64,000 nt of DNA, taken from Azospirillum doebereinerae. Its GTDB lineage: Bacteria > Pseudomonadota > Alphaproteobacteria > Azospirillales > Azospirillaceae. The DNA is taken from contig NZ_RZIJ01000003.1 in assembly GCF_003989665.1 (NCBI RefSeq), positions 1 through 64,000 of the forward strand. The letters are read 5' to 3'. This document shows, piece after piece, positions 1 through 8,834 of the stretch. A model generated the notes under the pieces. The model did no database searches. It saw only the letters and a program-made list of their open reading frames with translations, and was not told where the DNA came from. The position numbers and the translations under genes were made by a program. Position 1 is the first letter of the stretch. Every line of letters begins with the position of its first letter.

Positions 1-78
1 CACGTCGATAGGAGGCGTGTGGAAGGGCGGCAACGCCTGAAGCTAAGCCTTACTAATCGCTCGATCGGCTTGATCTCA
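1..78 (+). rRNA. 23S ribosomal RNA, 3' end (partial)
   Basis: The first ~78 bases match the conserved 3' terminus of alphaproteobacterial 23S rRNA: a GTCGATAGG block, a short GC stem, then a CTAA..TTACTAAT..CGATCGGCTTGA ending. The 5' part lies outside the window and the exact mature end is approximate. A strong terminator follows at 180-214. Nothing with 5S rRNA features (for example a CCGAACTC-type loop) lies between, so the operon seems to end with 23S here. Confidence 0.88.
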
Positions 79-179
79 TCCGGGCGCCATGCACAGCGGT
101 AAGCCGCTCATGGACGAAATGAGACGCATTCTCTGAAATAAGACCGTCACGAAAACTCGACTTTATCGCGATCCTCATC

Positions 180-214
180 GAAAAGGGCGCCTTCTTGTGG
201 AAGGCGCCCTTTTC
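180..214. terminator. Bidirectional rho-independent terminator after 23S rRNA
   Basis: Perfect 15-bp inverted repeat (arms 180-194 and 200-214, loop TTGTG), flanked by AAAA on the left and TTTT on the right. It can end the rRNA operon on the plus strand and the converging GNAT-family operon, whose stop is at 244, on the minus strand. Confidence 0.9.
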
Positions 215-243
215 GCTGTTCGATTTGTGGGTTCGTGCAGGCT

Positions 244-1350
244 CTATTCCCCGAGCCCCTTGAACCCCATGTCGCTGTCGGCCGTGGTGACGAACCAGCT
301 CTTGGGATCGCCGACCAGCGGCGTCAACTCCGGCTGGTCCAGCGCCGGCCGCACCATCATCCGGGTCGGCGCCCGCAACCCGTTCTTCAGGCACAGGAAG
401 CCCATCATCGACAGCGGCCGCGCGGCGTGGGCGTTCAGGGTCCGGCACATCAACGCGGCCATCCCCTCGCGGCGTGCGGTCTCGGTCACCAAGGCGAAGG
501 TCGACATCAGCCAGCCCGGCCGGGCCAGATAGTCGCAGACGACGCCGACCGGTTCGCCCTTCCAGTGATCGACACGCAGCACGACGTAGGCGAGGATCTT
601 TTCCCCGCGCATGACGTAGAAGCGCCGATGCCGGTCGGCCCTGGGGTTGGCGTCGAACCGCCAGTTCAGGAAGGCCCAGTCCCGGCGCGCGATCACCGCG
701 TGCTGGGGCGCCGCCGCCTCCCACAGCTCGTCGACCCGGTAGTCGAAGCTGCCGATCTCGACCAGCTTCGCCCCCAGAGCCCGCGCCGCGCCGGCGTAGC
801 CGAAGGACGCGGTGGTCAGAGCCGGTTTGCCGATCCGCGCCACCAGCTTCGCCAGCCCGCCGCCATAGGGGCTGACGCGCAGGCAGCGCTGGGGGTCGAG
901 AACGCGCAGGTAGGTCGGAATGCTCCCGAGGTCGGCCCAGCCCGCGCGCTTGTAGGATTTGTAGGCGGCGTCGGTCATCGACAGCGAGACGGACAGGTCG
1001 CTGGCCGCCATGTGCGTTTCCGATAGGGCGGGGCCAACCCCGCGCAGGCGCCATTCGGCCGCGACCATCAGGTCGATGGCCCAGGACGCCTTGCGGGTCT
1101 TCTCGCCGACCTTCAGGGCGAAGGGAATCCCGCCCTGCTGGCCGACGATGGCGCCGTTGCGCTTGCACACCCAGAGCTGGACGCCCTCGGCCTCGCGCTC
1201 CGGGGGCTCCTCGAACAGCCAGTGGAAGTGGTCGGGTGCCAGCTGCATGGCGTCGGCGCCGAAGTTCTCCCGTTGGAAGGTTTCCAGAAGGGGGCGGTCA
1301 CCCGGTTCGTACCGGGCGACCCCGCGCTGCTTCCAGTCGATGACGCTCAT
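244..1350 (-). CDS. GNAT-family N-acyltransferase of the exopolysaccharide locus
   Basis: A 368-residue protein with a GNAT fold in its N-terminal half; the acyl-CoA pyrophosphate-binding stretch WRLRGVGPAL lies near residues 100-109. It probably transfers an acyl group from acyl-CoA or acyl-ACP to an amine; the substrate cannot be read from the sequence. Its ATG overlaps the stop of the upstream NadE-like gene (ATGA), so the two are translationally coupled. It is the last gene of a five-gene minus-strand operon (ACP, acyl-AMP ligase, AsnB, NadE-like, GNAT). The C-terminal half has no motif I recognise and may be a second GNAT-like lobe, as in FemAB-type proteins. The family call is firm; the role in glycan decoration is inferred. 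Confidence 0.75.
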   Translation of the reverse strand: MSVIDWKQRGVARYEPGDRPLLETFQRENFGADAMQLAPDHFHWLFEEPPEREAEGVQLWVCKRNGAIVGQQGGIPFALKVGEKTRKASWAIDLMVAAEWRLRGVGPALSETHMAASDLSVSLSMTDAAYKSYKRAGWADLGSIPTYLRVLDPQRCLRVSPYGGGLAKLVARIGKPALTTASFGYAGAARALGAKLVEIGSFDYRVDELWEAAAPQHAVIARRDWAFLNWRFDANPRADRHRRFYVMRGEKILAYVVLRVDHWKGEPVGVVCDYLARPGWLMSTFALVTETARREGMAALMCRTLNAHAARPLSMMGFLCLKNGLRAPTRMMVRPALDQPELTPLVGDPKSWFVTTADSDMGFKGLGE

Positions 1351-2351
1351 GCATCACTCCCGATGTCGACCGGCTGCACCAGCGCGGCGTGGCGCAGGAT
1401 GCGGGCCGAGGTGCGGCGCTTGGAGGTGATGTCCTTGTAGACGCGGTGGACCTGCTCGACCGGGATGCCCAGGGCGGCGGCGGCTTCCTCCTCCGACGCG
1501 CCGCGACCGTAGGCGCAGAGCGCGAGGTCGAGCTGGTCGTAGGGCAGGGCGTAGTAAAACTCCTCCTGCGACTGCGGCAGGGTGTAGGTGTCGGTGCTGG
1601 GCGACTGGCCCTGGATCTCGGCGGGCAGGCCTAGATGGGCCGCCATGCCGTAGACCTGCGACTTGTAGAGATGGGCGATCGGCTTGAGGTCGGCCAAGCC
1701 GTCGCCGCCGCGCACGAAGAAGCCCAGCTCGTATTCCAGCCGGTTCGGCGTGCCGAGCACGGCGTAGTTCAGGCGATCGGCGTGGGTGTATTCGACCGTC
1801 TTGCGGATGCGCTGCTTCAGGTTGGTCGCGGCGACCACGTCGAGATAGACGTCCACTGGCATGCGGCTGCTCTGGCGCTCGCCGTCCGGCGATTCGACGG
1901 TCAGGGTGAAGTAGTTGACGCGGTCGGCGTCGAGCAGGCCGGCGGCAAGGCCGATCTTCTGCTTCCAGCCCGTGGTGAATTCCGGGAACAGGCGGCGGAT
2001 GGCGTTGTCGCGCCGCTCGTAGCAGCCGAGCGCGGTCAGCGGCGCCGTGATGTTCTCCATGATCGGCGTGACGCCGAGATGCTCGCAGAGCAGGGTGCCG
2101 AGGCGGGTGCTCTTCGGCGAGTTCTCCTTCTCCGGCATCAGGATGGCGCAGACGCGCTCCGGACCCAGGGCGCGGACGGCGAGCGCTGCGCAGACCGAGC
2201 TGTCGATGCCCCCGGACACGCCGAGCACGATGCCCTGGCGACGCAGATCCTGGGCGACGATGCGTTGGATGGCTTGCTCGATCTCACGCGCCGCGGCCTC
2301 GTAGTCCAGATCGAGGGCCTTGGAGTCGAACGAATGAAGGGCGTTCAGCAT
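1347..2351 (-). CDS. nadE: NAD+ synthetase-family ATP pyrophosphatase (NadE-like)
   Basis: A 334-residue N-type ATP-pyrophosphatase. The PP-loop SGGIDSS is at residues 46-52, followed by a GTPNRLEYELGFF block and a GDGLADLKPI block that match the NAD synthetase core. There is no N-terminal nitrilase domain, so it would be the ammonia-using type or depend on a partner for amide nitrogen. I chose the ATG at 2351, 59 bases after asnB ends; upstream in-frame starts add residues with no family match. It overlaps the GNAT start by ATGA. Being placed inside a glycan-decoration operon and coupled to a transferase suggests a paralogue adapted to amidate another carboxylate rather than the housekeeping enzyme, but true NAD synthesis cannot be excluded. 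Confidence 0.8.
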   Translation of the reverse strand: MLNALHSFDSKALDLDYEAAAREIEQAIQRIVAQDLRRQGIVLGVSGGIDSSVCAALAVRALGPERVCAILMPEKENSPKSTRLGTLLCEHLGVTPIMENITAPLTALGCYERRDNAIRRLFPEFTTGWKQKIGLAAGLLDADRVNYFTLTVESPDGERQSSRMPVDVYLDVVAATNLKQRIRKTVEYTHADRLNYAVLGTPNRLEYELGFFVRGGDGLADLKPIAHLYKSQVYGMAAHLGLPAEIQGQSPSTDTYTLPQSQEEFYYALPYDQLDLALCAYGRGASEEEAAAALGIPVEQVHRVYKDITSKRRTSARILRHAALVQPVDIGSDA

Positions 2352-2410
2352 GGCGTCAGATTTCCCGGTTCGCGGTTGAAGCATCGTCGTGGAAGGTGGG
2401 ACGGTGGCGG

Positions 2411-4438
2411 TCAGGCCGCCGCCGTGGAACGGGCGGTGTCGAGACAATCCTCGAGGACGTGGATCTCGGCACGCTCCAAGGCGTCGCGCTGCTGGCGGAC
2501 GCGCTGGGGAAACTCGTCGAAAACGTTGTGGGCGAGCATCTGCAGAGTCAGCACGCCGACCAGCGCCATCTCCTCGCGCTCGCCGCTCATCCGGCCGTCC
2601 TGGCGGTGCGCCTTCTCGGCCAAGGCCGCGACGGCGGTCGGGTCGGCAAGGCCGTAGCGGGCCAGCGCGTCGGGCGACAGCAGGTCGTGGACGTAGGACG
2701 GAGCGCCGGCGCCGAACAGCGCGCTGGTCATCGGCGCGCGGTAGGGGCGTTTGGGGCGGTGGCCGATCTCGGCCGGCAGATGACGGGCGGCGACACGGCG
2801 CAGGGCCAGCTTGTCGCGCAGGCCCAGCATCTTGACCCGGTCGGGCAGGGCGGCGCAGAGGTCATCCACCTCGGGGTCGAGGAAGGGGTAGCGCACCTCG
2901 ATGCTGTTGGCCATGGCGACGCGGTCGCCTTGGCTGGCCAGCAGATAGGGTGTCATGAAGGTGGCGATCTCCGTCCATTGCGTGCGGGCAAGCGGCGACC
3001 AGCGCGACCAGCCGTCCGGCAGATGCGCCGCGACATGCGCTTCGAAGGCGGCGGCGTCGGCGGTGGCCTGCACGTCGGCCGTCAGCAGGCGCTGCGACCA
3101 AGCGGTGTTCTGCCAGCGGGTGCGGTGGGCGTAGAAGGACTGGTCGGTGTCCATCATCCCGCGCTTGAAGAAGGCCTGCCACAGCGGGCTGTCCTTCTGG
3201 CCGTTGACGGCGGCGAAGGGATGGACGCGGCCGAGCAGCTTCGGACGCGCCTTGGACTCCGGCTGGCGCGCCCAGAAGCGGCGGACCTTGTCCTCCTTGA
3301 AGATGTCGTAGCCGGCCAGCCACTCGTCGGCGCCCTCGCCGGAGAGCACGACGCGGATGCCGCTGTCGCGCACGAGGCGGGAGAGCAGGAAGAGCGGCGC
3401 CGGGGCGGTGCGGACCAGCGGGGCCTCACCGTGCCAGACCACGTCGGGCAGGGCCGCCTGAATGTCCTGGGGGCCGCACAGGATGTCGTGGTGCTCGGTG
3501 CCGACATGGGCGGCGACGAGGCGCTGCTGCGGGGTCTCGTCGAAGCCGGCGTCGGTGAAGCGCACCCCGAAGCTGTGCATGTGGGTGGTGTCGAGCTTGC
3601 GCGCCAGCGCCGCGATCACCGAGCTGTCCAGCCCGCCGCTGATGTAGACGCCGACCGGAACGTCGGCGCGCAGGCGCAGCCGGATGGCGTCGAGCAGCTT
3701 CTCCTCCAGCCGGTCGGCGGCCTCGTCGAGCGAAATGTTCGCGAGAGAGGAGTCGCCGGACAGGTCGGGCTGCCAGTAGCGGTCGACGTGCGGCACGAGG
3801 TTGGCGTCGAAGCGGATGGCGGTCGCCGCCGGCACGCTCTCCACGCCTTTGAAGACGCTGCCATGCGGCGCGGCGCTCCAGTGGGTGAAGACCTGGGACA
3901 GGCGGGCGGGGTCGAATTCCGGAGCGATGCGGCCGCCGCCGAAGAGGGCCTTGGCCTCCGACGCGAAGGCGAGGTGGTCGCCCTGGCGGGCGTAGAACAG
4001 CGGCAGGATGCCCAGGCGGTCGCGGACCAGCCACAGGTCGCGGCGGCGCGTGTCCCACAGGGCGACGGCGAACTGGCCGTTCAGCTTGGACCACACGGCC
4101 GGACCGTACTCCTCGAAGCCGTGGACGATCACCTCGGTGTCGGTCTGGGTGTAGAAGCGGTGGCCGCGCGCCTCCAGGTCACGCCGCAGCTCGACGTGGT
4201 TGAAGATTTCGCCGTTGAAGCTGATCCACAGGGAACGATCCTCGTTGTGGATCGGTTGGAAACCACCGGCGAGGCCGACGATGCTGAGCCGGGCGTGGGC
4301 CAGCCCGATCCGCTCGTCGCGATAGAAGCCGTAGCCGTCCGGGCCGCGATGGCCCAGCATGGCGATCATCCGCTTCAGCTCGTCCAGATCGGGCGGTTCG
4401 GCGCGAGGACCGGCGAGAACTCCGGCGACACCACACAT
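2411..4438 (-). CDS. asnB: Asparagine synthase-family glutamine amidotransferase
   Basis: A 675-residue AsnB-family protein. Cys2 is the N-terminal glutaminase nucleophile (MCGVAGV), followed by the HRGPDG and FNGEIFNH glutamine-pocket motifs. The synthetase domain has a PP-loop, SGGLDSS, near residues 264-271, and SGEGADEWLAGY further on. It would use glutamine as ammonia donor and ATP to amidate a carboxylate. It sits between an acyl-AMP ligase (50-base gap) and the NadE-like gene. Similar AsnB/ligase/ACP groupings occur in exosortase-A-associated polysaccharide loci (from family knowledge), but no exosortase is encoded here. I infer a role in decorating the exopolysaccharide rather than free asparagine synthesis. 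Confidence 0.88.
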   Translation of the reverse strand: MCGVAGVLAGPRAEPPDLDELKRMIAMLGHRGPDGYGFYRDERIGLAHARLSIVGLAGGFQPIHNEDRSLWISFNGEIFNHVELRRDLEARGHRFYTQTDTEVIVHGFEEYGPAVWSKLNGQFAVALWDTRRRDLWLVRDRLGILPLFYARQGDHLAFASEAKALFGGGRIAPEFDPARLSQVFTHWSAAPHGSVFKGVESVPAATAIRFDANLVPHVDRYWQPDLSGDSSLANISLDEAADRLEEKLLDAIRLRLRADVPVGVYISGGLDSSVIAALARKLDTTHMHSFGVRFTDAGFDETPQQRLVAAHVGTEHHDILCGPQDIQAALPDVVWHGEAPLVRTAPAPLFLLSRLVRDSGIRVVLSGEGADEWLAGYDIFKEDKVRRFWARQPESKARPKLLGRVHPFAAVNGQKDSPLWQAFFKRGMMDTDQSFYAHRTRWQNTAWSQRLLTADVQATADAAAFEAHVAAHLPDGWSRWSPLARTQWTEIATFMTPYLLASQGDRVAMANSIEVRYPFLDPEVDDLCAALPDRVKMLGLRDKLALRRVAARHLPAEIGHRPKRPYRAPMTSALFGAGAPSYVHDLLSPDALARYGLADPTAVAALAEKAHRQDGRMSGEREEMALVGVLTLQMLAHNVFDEFPQRVRQQRDALERAEIHVLEDCLDTARSTAAA

Positions 4439-4488
4439 GGGATTGCTCTCTCTTTGCGGAGGGGAGGGCGGGGCGGAGGGGGAACGGA

Positions 4489-6030
4489 TCAGGCGGTTTG
4501 GGCGAGGTCGGTGCGCTTGATCTTGCCGGTCTCGGTCTTGGGCAGCGCGTCGCGGACCTCGATGAATTTCGGGACCAGATGGCTTTCCAGGCGGCCCCGG
4601 CAGTGCTGGCGGATCGCCGGCTCCGACAGGGTGGCGTCGTCGCGCGGTACCAGATAGGCCTTTACCGCGAGGCCGTCCGCCGTGTCGGGAACGCCGACGA
4701 CGCAGGCTTCGGCGATGGCCTCCAGCTCGTAGAGGACGTTCTCGACCTCCTTGGGGCTGACCTTCTCGCCGCGGCACTTGAACACGTCGTCCTTGCGGCT
4801 GACGAAATACAGGTGGCCGTCCGCGTCCTGGGTGAAGAGGTCGCCGGTGAAGAGCAGGGTTTCGCCGAGCGGGCCGGAGCGCAGGCGCTTGGCGGTGTCC
4901 TCCGGGCGGTTCCAGTAGCCACGCATCACGTTGGCGCCGCGCACCACCAGCTCGCCCACCGTGCCGGGGGGCAGGCGGTTGCCGTCCTCGTCGGCGATGA
5001 AGGTCTCGCAGTTGGGGATGGCGCGGCCGACCGAGGCCGGTTTCACGTCGAGGTCGGCCGGGTCGAGCGTGCAGATGCGTGTGCAGCACTCCGTCATGCC
5101 GTACATGGAATGGAAGGCGGCCTGGGGGAACAGCTCATGGACGCGGCGCAGATGGGCGGCGGGCAGCGGGGCGGCCGCGTTGGTGATGTAACGCAGCGAC
5201 GACAGGTCTGCGGTCTTCAGCGCCTCCAGGTTCAGCAGCGTCGAGAAGAAGGTCGGCACGCCGGGAAGCCCGGTGATGCGGTGCTGGACCATGCGCTTGA
5301 GCGTTTCCATCGGGAAGGCGAAGGAGCGCTCCAACACCACGGTGAAGCCGATCCGGGCGCCGGTGAGGATCTGCGACAGGCCGTAACCGAAGGTCAGCGG
5401 CAGGACGCACATCACCACGTCGTCGGGTGTGTTGTTCAGGTAGGTGGAGATGGCCCAGCTCGTGTTGACGAAGTTGGCGTGGGTCAGCATGACACCCTTG
5501 GGCCGTCCGGTGGTGCCCGAGGTGTACATGATCGCCGCGAGGTCCTGGTCGATCAGGCCGGGGTCGGCGGGAAGCCGGTGCGGGGCCGCCAACGCGTCGG
5601 CGTAGAGCAGGCCGTCGGCTTCGGCGGGGATGGCGGGGCCGACCCACAGGATCGTGGGCGGGACCGGAGTCTCCGACAGGGCCGGCAGTACTTGGCGGGC
5701 CAGGGCGGCGGGGGCGATCAGGGCGCGGACGCCGCAATCGGCCAGCAGATAGGCCAGCTTGTCGGATTTGGTGGAGGGGTTGACGGGGACGAAGACGGCG
5801 CCGGCCTTCAGCGCGCCGAACAGACCGGCGACATACTCGACGGAGTTCTCCAGCATGACCGCGACGCGGTCGCCGCGCCCGATCCCGGCCGACTGGAGCG
5901 CGCAGGCGACGGCGTCGCTGTCGCGGTCCAGCTCGGCGAAGGAGCGGCGGGCCTCCCCCGCGATCAGCGCGGTGCGCGCCGGGTCGCGGGTGGCGGTGTC
6001 GGTCAGGAACTGGTGCAGCAGATGGGCCAT
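4489..6030 (-). CDS. AMP-forming acyl-CoA/acyl-ACP ligase
   Basis: A 513-residue ANL-superfamily enzyme. The phosphate-binding YTSGTTGRPKG is near residues 167-178, MYGMTECC provides the adenine-binding motif, TGDL binds ribose, and the catalytic C-terminal lysine is in the PKTETGKIKR tail. It activates a carboxylic acid as an acyl-adenylate and most likely loads it onto the acyl carrier protein encoded just upstream (77-base gap). I chose the ATG at 6030; the earlier in-frame start adds eight residues. The acid it uses is unknown. It resembles the ligases of exosortase-A-type polysaccharide loci. Confidence 0.87.
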   Translation of the reverse strand: MAHLLHQFLTDTATRDPARTALIAGEARRSFAELDRDSDAVACALQSAGIGRGDRVAVMLENSVEYVAGLFGALKAGAVFVPVNPSTKSDKLAYLLADCGVRALIAPAALARQVLPALSETPVPPTILWVGPAIPAEADGLLYADALAAPHRLPADPGLIDQDLAAIMYTSGTTGRPKGVMLTHANFVNTSWAISTYLNNTPDDVVMCVLPLTFGYGLSQILTGARIGFTVVLERSFAFPMETLKRMVQHRITGLPGVPTFFSTLLNLEALKTADLSSLRYITNAAAPLPAAHLRRVHELFPQAAFHSMYGMTECCTRICTLDPADLDVKPASVGRAIPNCETFIADEDGNRLPPGTVGELVVRGANVMRGYWNRPEDTAKRLRSGPLGETLLFTGDLFTQDADGHLYFVSRKDDVFKCRGEKVSPKEVENVLYELEAIAEACVVGVPDTADGLAVKAYLVPRDDATLSEPAIRQHCRGRLESHLVPKFIEVRDALPKTETGKIKRTDLAQTA

Positions 6031-6107
6031 GATCGTCCCCGTCCTTCGATCCAAAGCTCTGTTCGGCGGCTTTTCGTGTGGCCCTGCCCCGCGTTCCGAA
6101 CCGACGG

Positions 6108-6401
6108 TCAGGCCGCCGTGCGCAGGGTCTGCTTGCGCTCCACGAAGGAGGCGATGCGGTTCACGGATTCCAGGTTGTCGGCGATCATGTCCTCGTCGTC
6201 GACGGTGATGCCGAAGCGCTCCTCCAGGAAGGCGACCACGTGCATGATGCCCGTGGAGTCGATCACCCCGGATTCCAGCAGGGATTCGCCGTTGTCGAAG
6301 CCGGAGTCCTTGCCGAGCAGGAAGTTCTCCACGATGAAGGCGCGGATCTCCGGGAGGGCGGGAGCGTTCAGGGTGGTTTCGGTCAGGATGGCGGTCCGCA
6401 T
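6108..6401 (-). CDS. Acyl carrier protein
   Basis: A 97-residue acyl carrier protein. The phosphopantetheine-attachment serine is Ser49 in GVIDSTG, a variant of the usual DSL/DSM, followed by an acidic helix II-III region (EERFGITVDDEDM). It is the first gene of the ACP-ligase-AsnB-NadE-GNAT operon and should carry the acyl group activated by the adjacent ligase. The ATG at 6401 was chosen because the reading frame upstream has no ACP similarity. The DST variant is typical of stand-alone carrier proteins in secondary pathways rather than fatty-acid synthesis. Confidence 0.85.
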   Translation of the reverse strand: MRTAILTETTLNAPALPEIRAFIVENFLLGKDSGFDNGESLLESGVIDSTGIMHVVAFLEERFGITVDDEDMIADNLESVNRIASFVERKQTLRTAA

Positions 6402-6673
6402 GTCGCTGAAAACTCCTCGTGGGTTCGTGCGTAAGGCGGTGGTCGGTCTGGTCAGGGTTCCCGGCGGGTCGGCCGCCGCATTTCGCATCCGCGTGTTACA
6501 GTACTTTTATTGTTTAAAAGTCACGGGTTTGCGAGGGGGCAAAGGATAGAGGCGGATCGAAGACTATGGTTAGTCACTCTGTTTTGCCGGTGTAGTTCTT
6601 GACAGGACGGTCGTATCCTTTGGCGGTTATGGTCGTAGACGTCTTCATTGGCCCGGAGGCAGAGCATAGGCGG
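6402..6673. other. Intergenic region upstream of the ACP operon
   Basis: 272 bases without a gene. An AT-rich patch at about 6495-6525 stands out from the GC-rich surroundings and is the likeliest promoter zone for the ACP operon on the minus strand. No convincing -35/-10 pair could be fixed. Confidence 0.3.
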
Positions 6674-7612
6674 TCATACGCCTGCCGACTGGGGGGCGGA
6701 ATCCGGTCGAAGGCCGCTTCCGTTCCGGGTCTCGGTGTCGGGACGCGCGGGCGGGGCCGGCGTCTTCCATTTGCGCAGCCAAGCCGGGATGCCGGTCAAC
6801 TGCACGGTCAGCCAGTCGACCGAGGCGTCGTCGGACAGGGGGAAGGCCTTCAGCCGCAGGGGATCGGTCTTGGCGTCGTTCCAGCCGGGATCGATGGTGC
6901 GGGCGGTGCGGTAACCGGCGTTGCGGATTTCCGCCACCTCGCGCTCGCTGAAATCGCCGTTGGGGAAGGCGAAATGGCGGCAGGGGCGGCCCAGCGCGTC
7001 CTCCAGCTCCACACGGGACAGGCCGATCTCCTCGGCGCAGAGCCGGTCGTCGCATTGCAGCAGGATCGGGTGGGTGCGGGTGTGGGCGCCGAAATCGGAC
7101 ACATCGGTCATGCGCGCGACCTCGTCCCAGCTCATGGCGTGGATCTCGGCGGCGTCCTGGTCGGGATCGTCGCCGGCCTCGGCCAACAGGCGGCGTCGTT
7201 CGGCGTCGGGCACCCGCTTCAGGGTCTCCACGCCGATCTTGCCGGCGGCCTCGGTCTTCCACCAATAGGGGCGCGCGGTGCCGACGACGCGGCTGCACAG
7301 GTAGACGGTGGGGCGCAGATCGTATTGGCGGAACAGAGGGGCCAGCGCCGTGTTGTTGCGATGCCCGTCGTCGAAGGTCACCACCAGCGGGTAGGGCGGC
7401 AGGTCGCCCCAGCGGCCGGTCTCCATCGCCGAGGCGACGGCGTCCAGCGTGGTGAAGGTGTAGTGCTTCTTGTACCACGCGAGGTGTTCGCGCAGCACCT
7501 CGGGCTTGGGATCGTGGTAGACCACGATGGTCACGCCCCGGCGCGCTTTCAGGAAGCGCAGCAAGGCGCCGAATCCCGTCCAGCGCACCATGCCGGCAAT
7601 GGCTTGCTTCAT
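6674..7612 (-). CDS. Polysaccharide deacetylase (carbohydrate esterase family 4)
   Basis: A 312-residue NodB-homology protein. Motif 1 is TFDDGH (Asp81 base, Asp82 metal ligand). Motif 2 is HTRTH near residues 173-177 and supplies two metal-binding histidines. No signal peptide or transmembrane segment is evident, so it probably acts in the cytoplasm on a lipid-linked or nucleotide sugar, or is exported another way. The ATG at 7612 has a GGAG 6 bases upstream. It follows two GT4 glycosyltransferases on the same strand, which fits removal of N- or O-acetyl groups from the repeat unit. The exact substrate is unknown. Confidence 0.85.
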   Translation of the reverse strand: MKQAIAGMVRWTGFGALLRFLKARRGVTIVVYHDPKPEVLREHLAWYKKHYTFTTLDAVASAMETGRWGDLPPYPLVVTFDDGHRNNTALAPLFRQYDLRPTVYLCSRVVGTARPYWWKTEAAGKIGVETLKRVPDAERRRLLAEAGDDPDQDAAEIHAMSWDEVARMTDVSDFGAHTRTHPILLQCDDRLCAEEIGLSRVELEDALGRPCRHFAFPNGDFSEREVAEIRNAGYRTARTIDPGWNDAKTDPLRLKAFPLSDDASVDWLTVQLTGIPAWLRKWKTPAPPARPDTETRNGSGLRPDSAPQSAGV

Positions 7613-7694
7613 GGTGTTCTCCACTCCTTCTGCTGTGGTGCTTTCCTCGGCTTGAAGCCCCTCTTCCTCAGGGGGAGAAGGGCTTTATGCGTCC

Positions 7695-8834
7695 TCACCC
7701 CGTCCGTTCGGCGGTGCCGTGCGTGGCGGGCGGCGTCGCGGTTGCCCAGACCCGCGCGTTGCGGCGGTAGATGTCGAGGATGCGTTCCCGGTACACCGCG
7801 ATGTCGAACTGTCGCTCCCAGCGCGACCGGGCGCCGATGCCCAGGTTGCGGCGCAGGGTCGGACAATCGATGACGCGGGCCAGCGCGTCGGCCAGGGCGG
7901 CGGTATCGCCGGGCGGCACCAGCAGGCCGGTCTCGCCGTCGGCGATGGCGTCGGGGACGCTGCCGACCGGGGTGGCGACGATGGTCAGCCCCTCCGCCAT
8001 GGCCTCCAGCACCGACATCGGCAGTCCTTCGAACATCGACGGCTGGACCAGCACGTCGGAGGCGGCCAACTCGCGTCGGCAACCCTTCTGGTCGAGCCAG
8101 CCGGTGAACCGCACCCGGTCGGCGATGCCGAGGTCGGCGGCGAGCGCGCGGTAGGTCTCCAGGTCGCCGTCGCCGGCGATGGTCACCTCCCACGGCTTGT
8201 CCCGGCAGACCGGGGAGGCCAGCGCGTTCAGCAGCACGTCGATGCCCTTCAGCTTGATCAGCCGGCCGAGGAACAGCAGGCGCACCGGCCGGGTGTTCTC
8301 CGTCAGGGTGTCGTCGCGCAACGGCGGCACGGCCGGGCCGGGCACGGCGTTGTGCAGCAGGGTGGTGCGGGCGCGCGCCTCCGGCCCGAAGGACTCGGCA
8401 ACCCAATCGCGCCAGAACTCGCCCAGCACGACGATCTCGCTGGTCATCGCCATCATCCGGCGGATCGCCCAGCGCATCACCGGGTTGGCGTCCTTGTAGT
8501 GCTTGGGGAAACGGCCCCCGTGCAGGTGCAGCACCACCGGCACGCCGAAGGTGCGGGCCAACCCAACCAGGATGCCCTTGCGCAGCACGCTGCCGTATTC
8601 AGCCATGTGGATGTGCACCAACTGCGCCTTGCCCGACGCGAAGCAGCCGGTCAGGTGCATTGTCGCGCGGGCGAAATAATAGGGCATCAGCCGGAATTTG
8701 CCGGGGCCGTAGCTGTCCACCACCTCGAACCGCACGTCCGGGCAATTCTGCCGCAGGTCGCTGGTGAAGTTGTCGACCACTCGTCCCATGCCGCCCTTTT
8801 CCTCGGTGCCGCCGGGGGAGACAATGTAGATCAT
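7695..8834 (-). CDS. GT4-family glycosyltransferase
   Basis: A 379-residue retaining glycosyltransferase with two Rossmann domains. The N-terminal domain opens with a GGTEEKGGMGRVV loop. The C-terminal domain has a LFLGRL strand and an EGLPMSVLEAMAEG nucleotide-sugar-binding motif near residue 270. It transfers a sugar to a lipid-linked repeat-unit intermediate on the cytoplasmic membrane face; donor and acceptor cannot be read from sequence. I chose the ATG at 8834 because the family begins with a short hydrophobic strand (MIYIVSPGG). It is clearly paralogous to the next gene (9107-10315), sharing the GGxGRM/V opening, so the two may act in succession. Confidence 0.88.
   Translation of the reverse strand: MIYIVSPGGTEEKGGMGRVVDNFTSDLRQNCPDVRFEVVDSYGPGKFRLMPYYFARATMHLTGCFASGKAQLVHIHMAEYGSVLRKGILVGLARTFGVPVVLHLHGGRFPKHYKDANPVMRWAIRRMMAMTSEIVVLGEFWRDWVAESFGPEARARTTLLHNAVPGPAVPPLRDDTLTENTRPVRLLFLGRLIKLKGIDVLLNALASPVCRDKPWEVTIAGDGDLETYRALAADLGIADRVRFTGWLDQKGCRRELAASDVLVQPSMFEGLPMSVLEAMAEGLTIVATPVGSVPDAIADGETGLLVPPGDTAALADALARVIDCPTLRRNLGIGARSRWERQFDIAVYRERILDIYRRNARVWATATPPATHGTAERTG

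Noticed and set aside
6599-6640. TTGACA at 6599-6604 as a plus-strand promoter
   Set aside because: No matching -10 element at 15-19 bases, and no plus-strand gene follows it.
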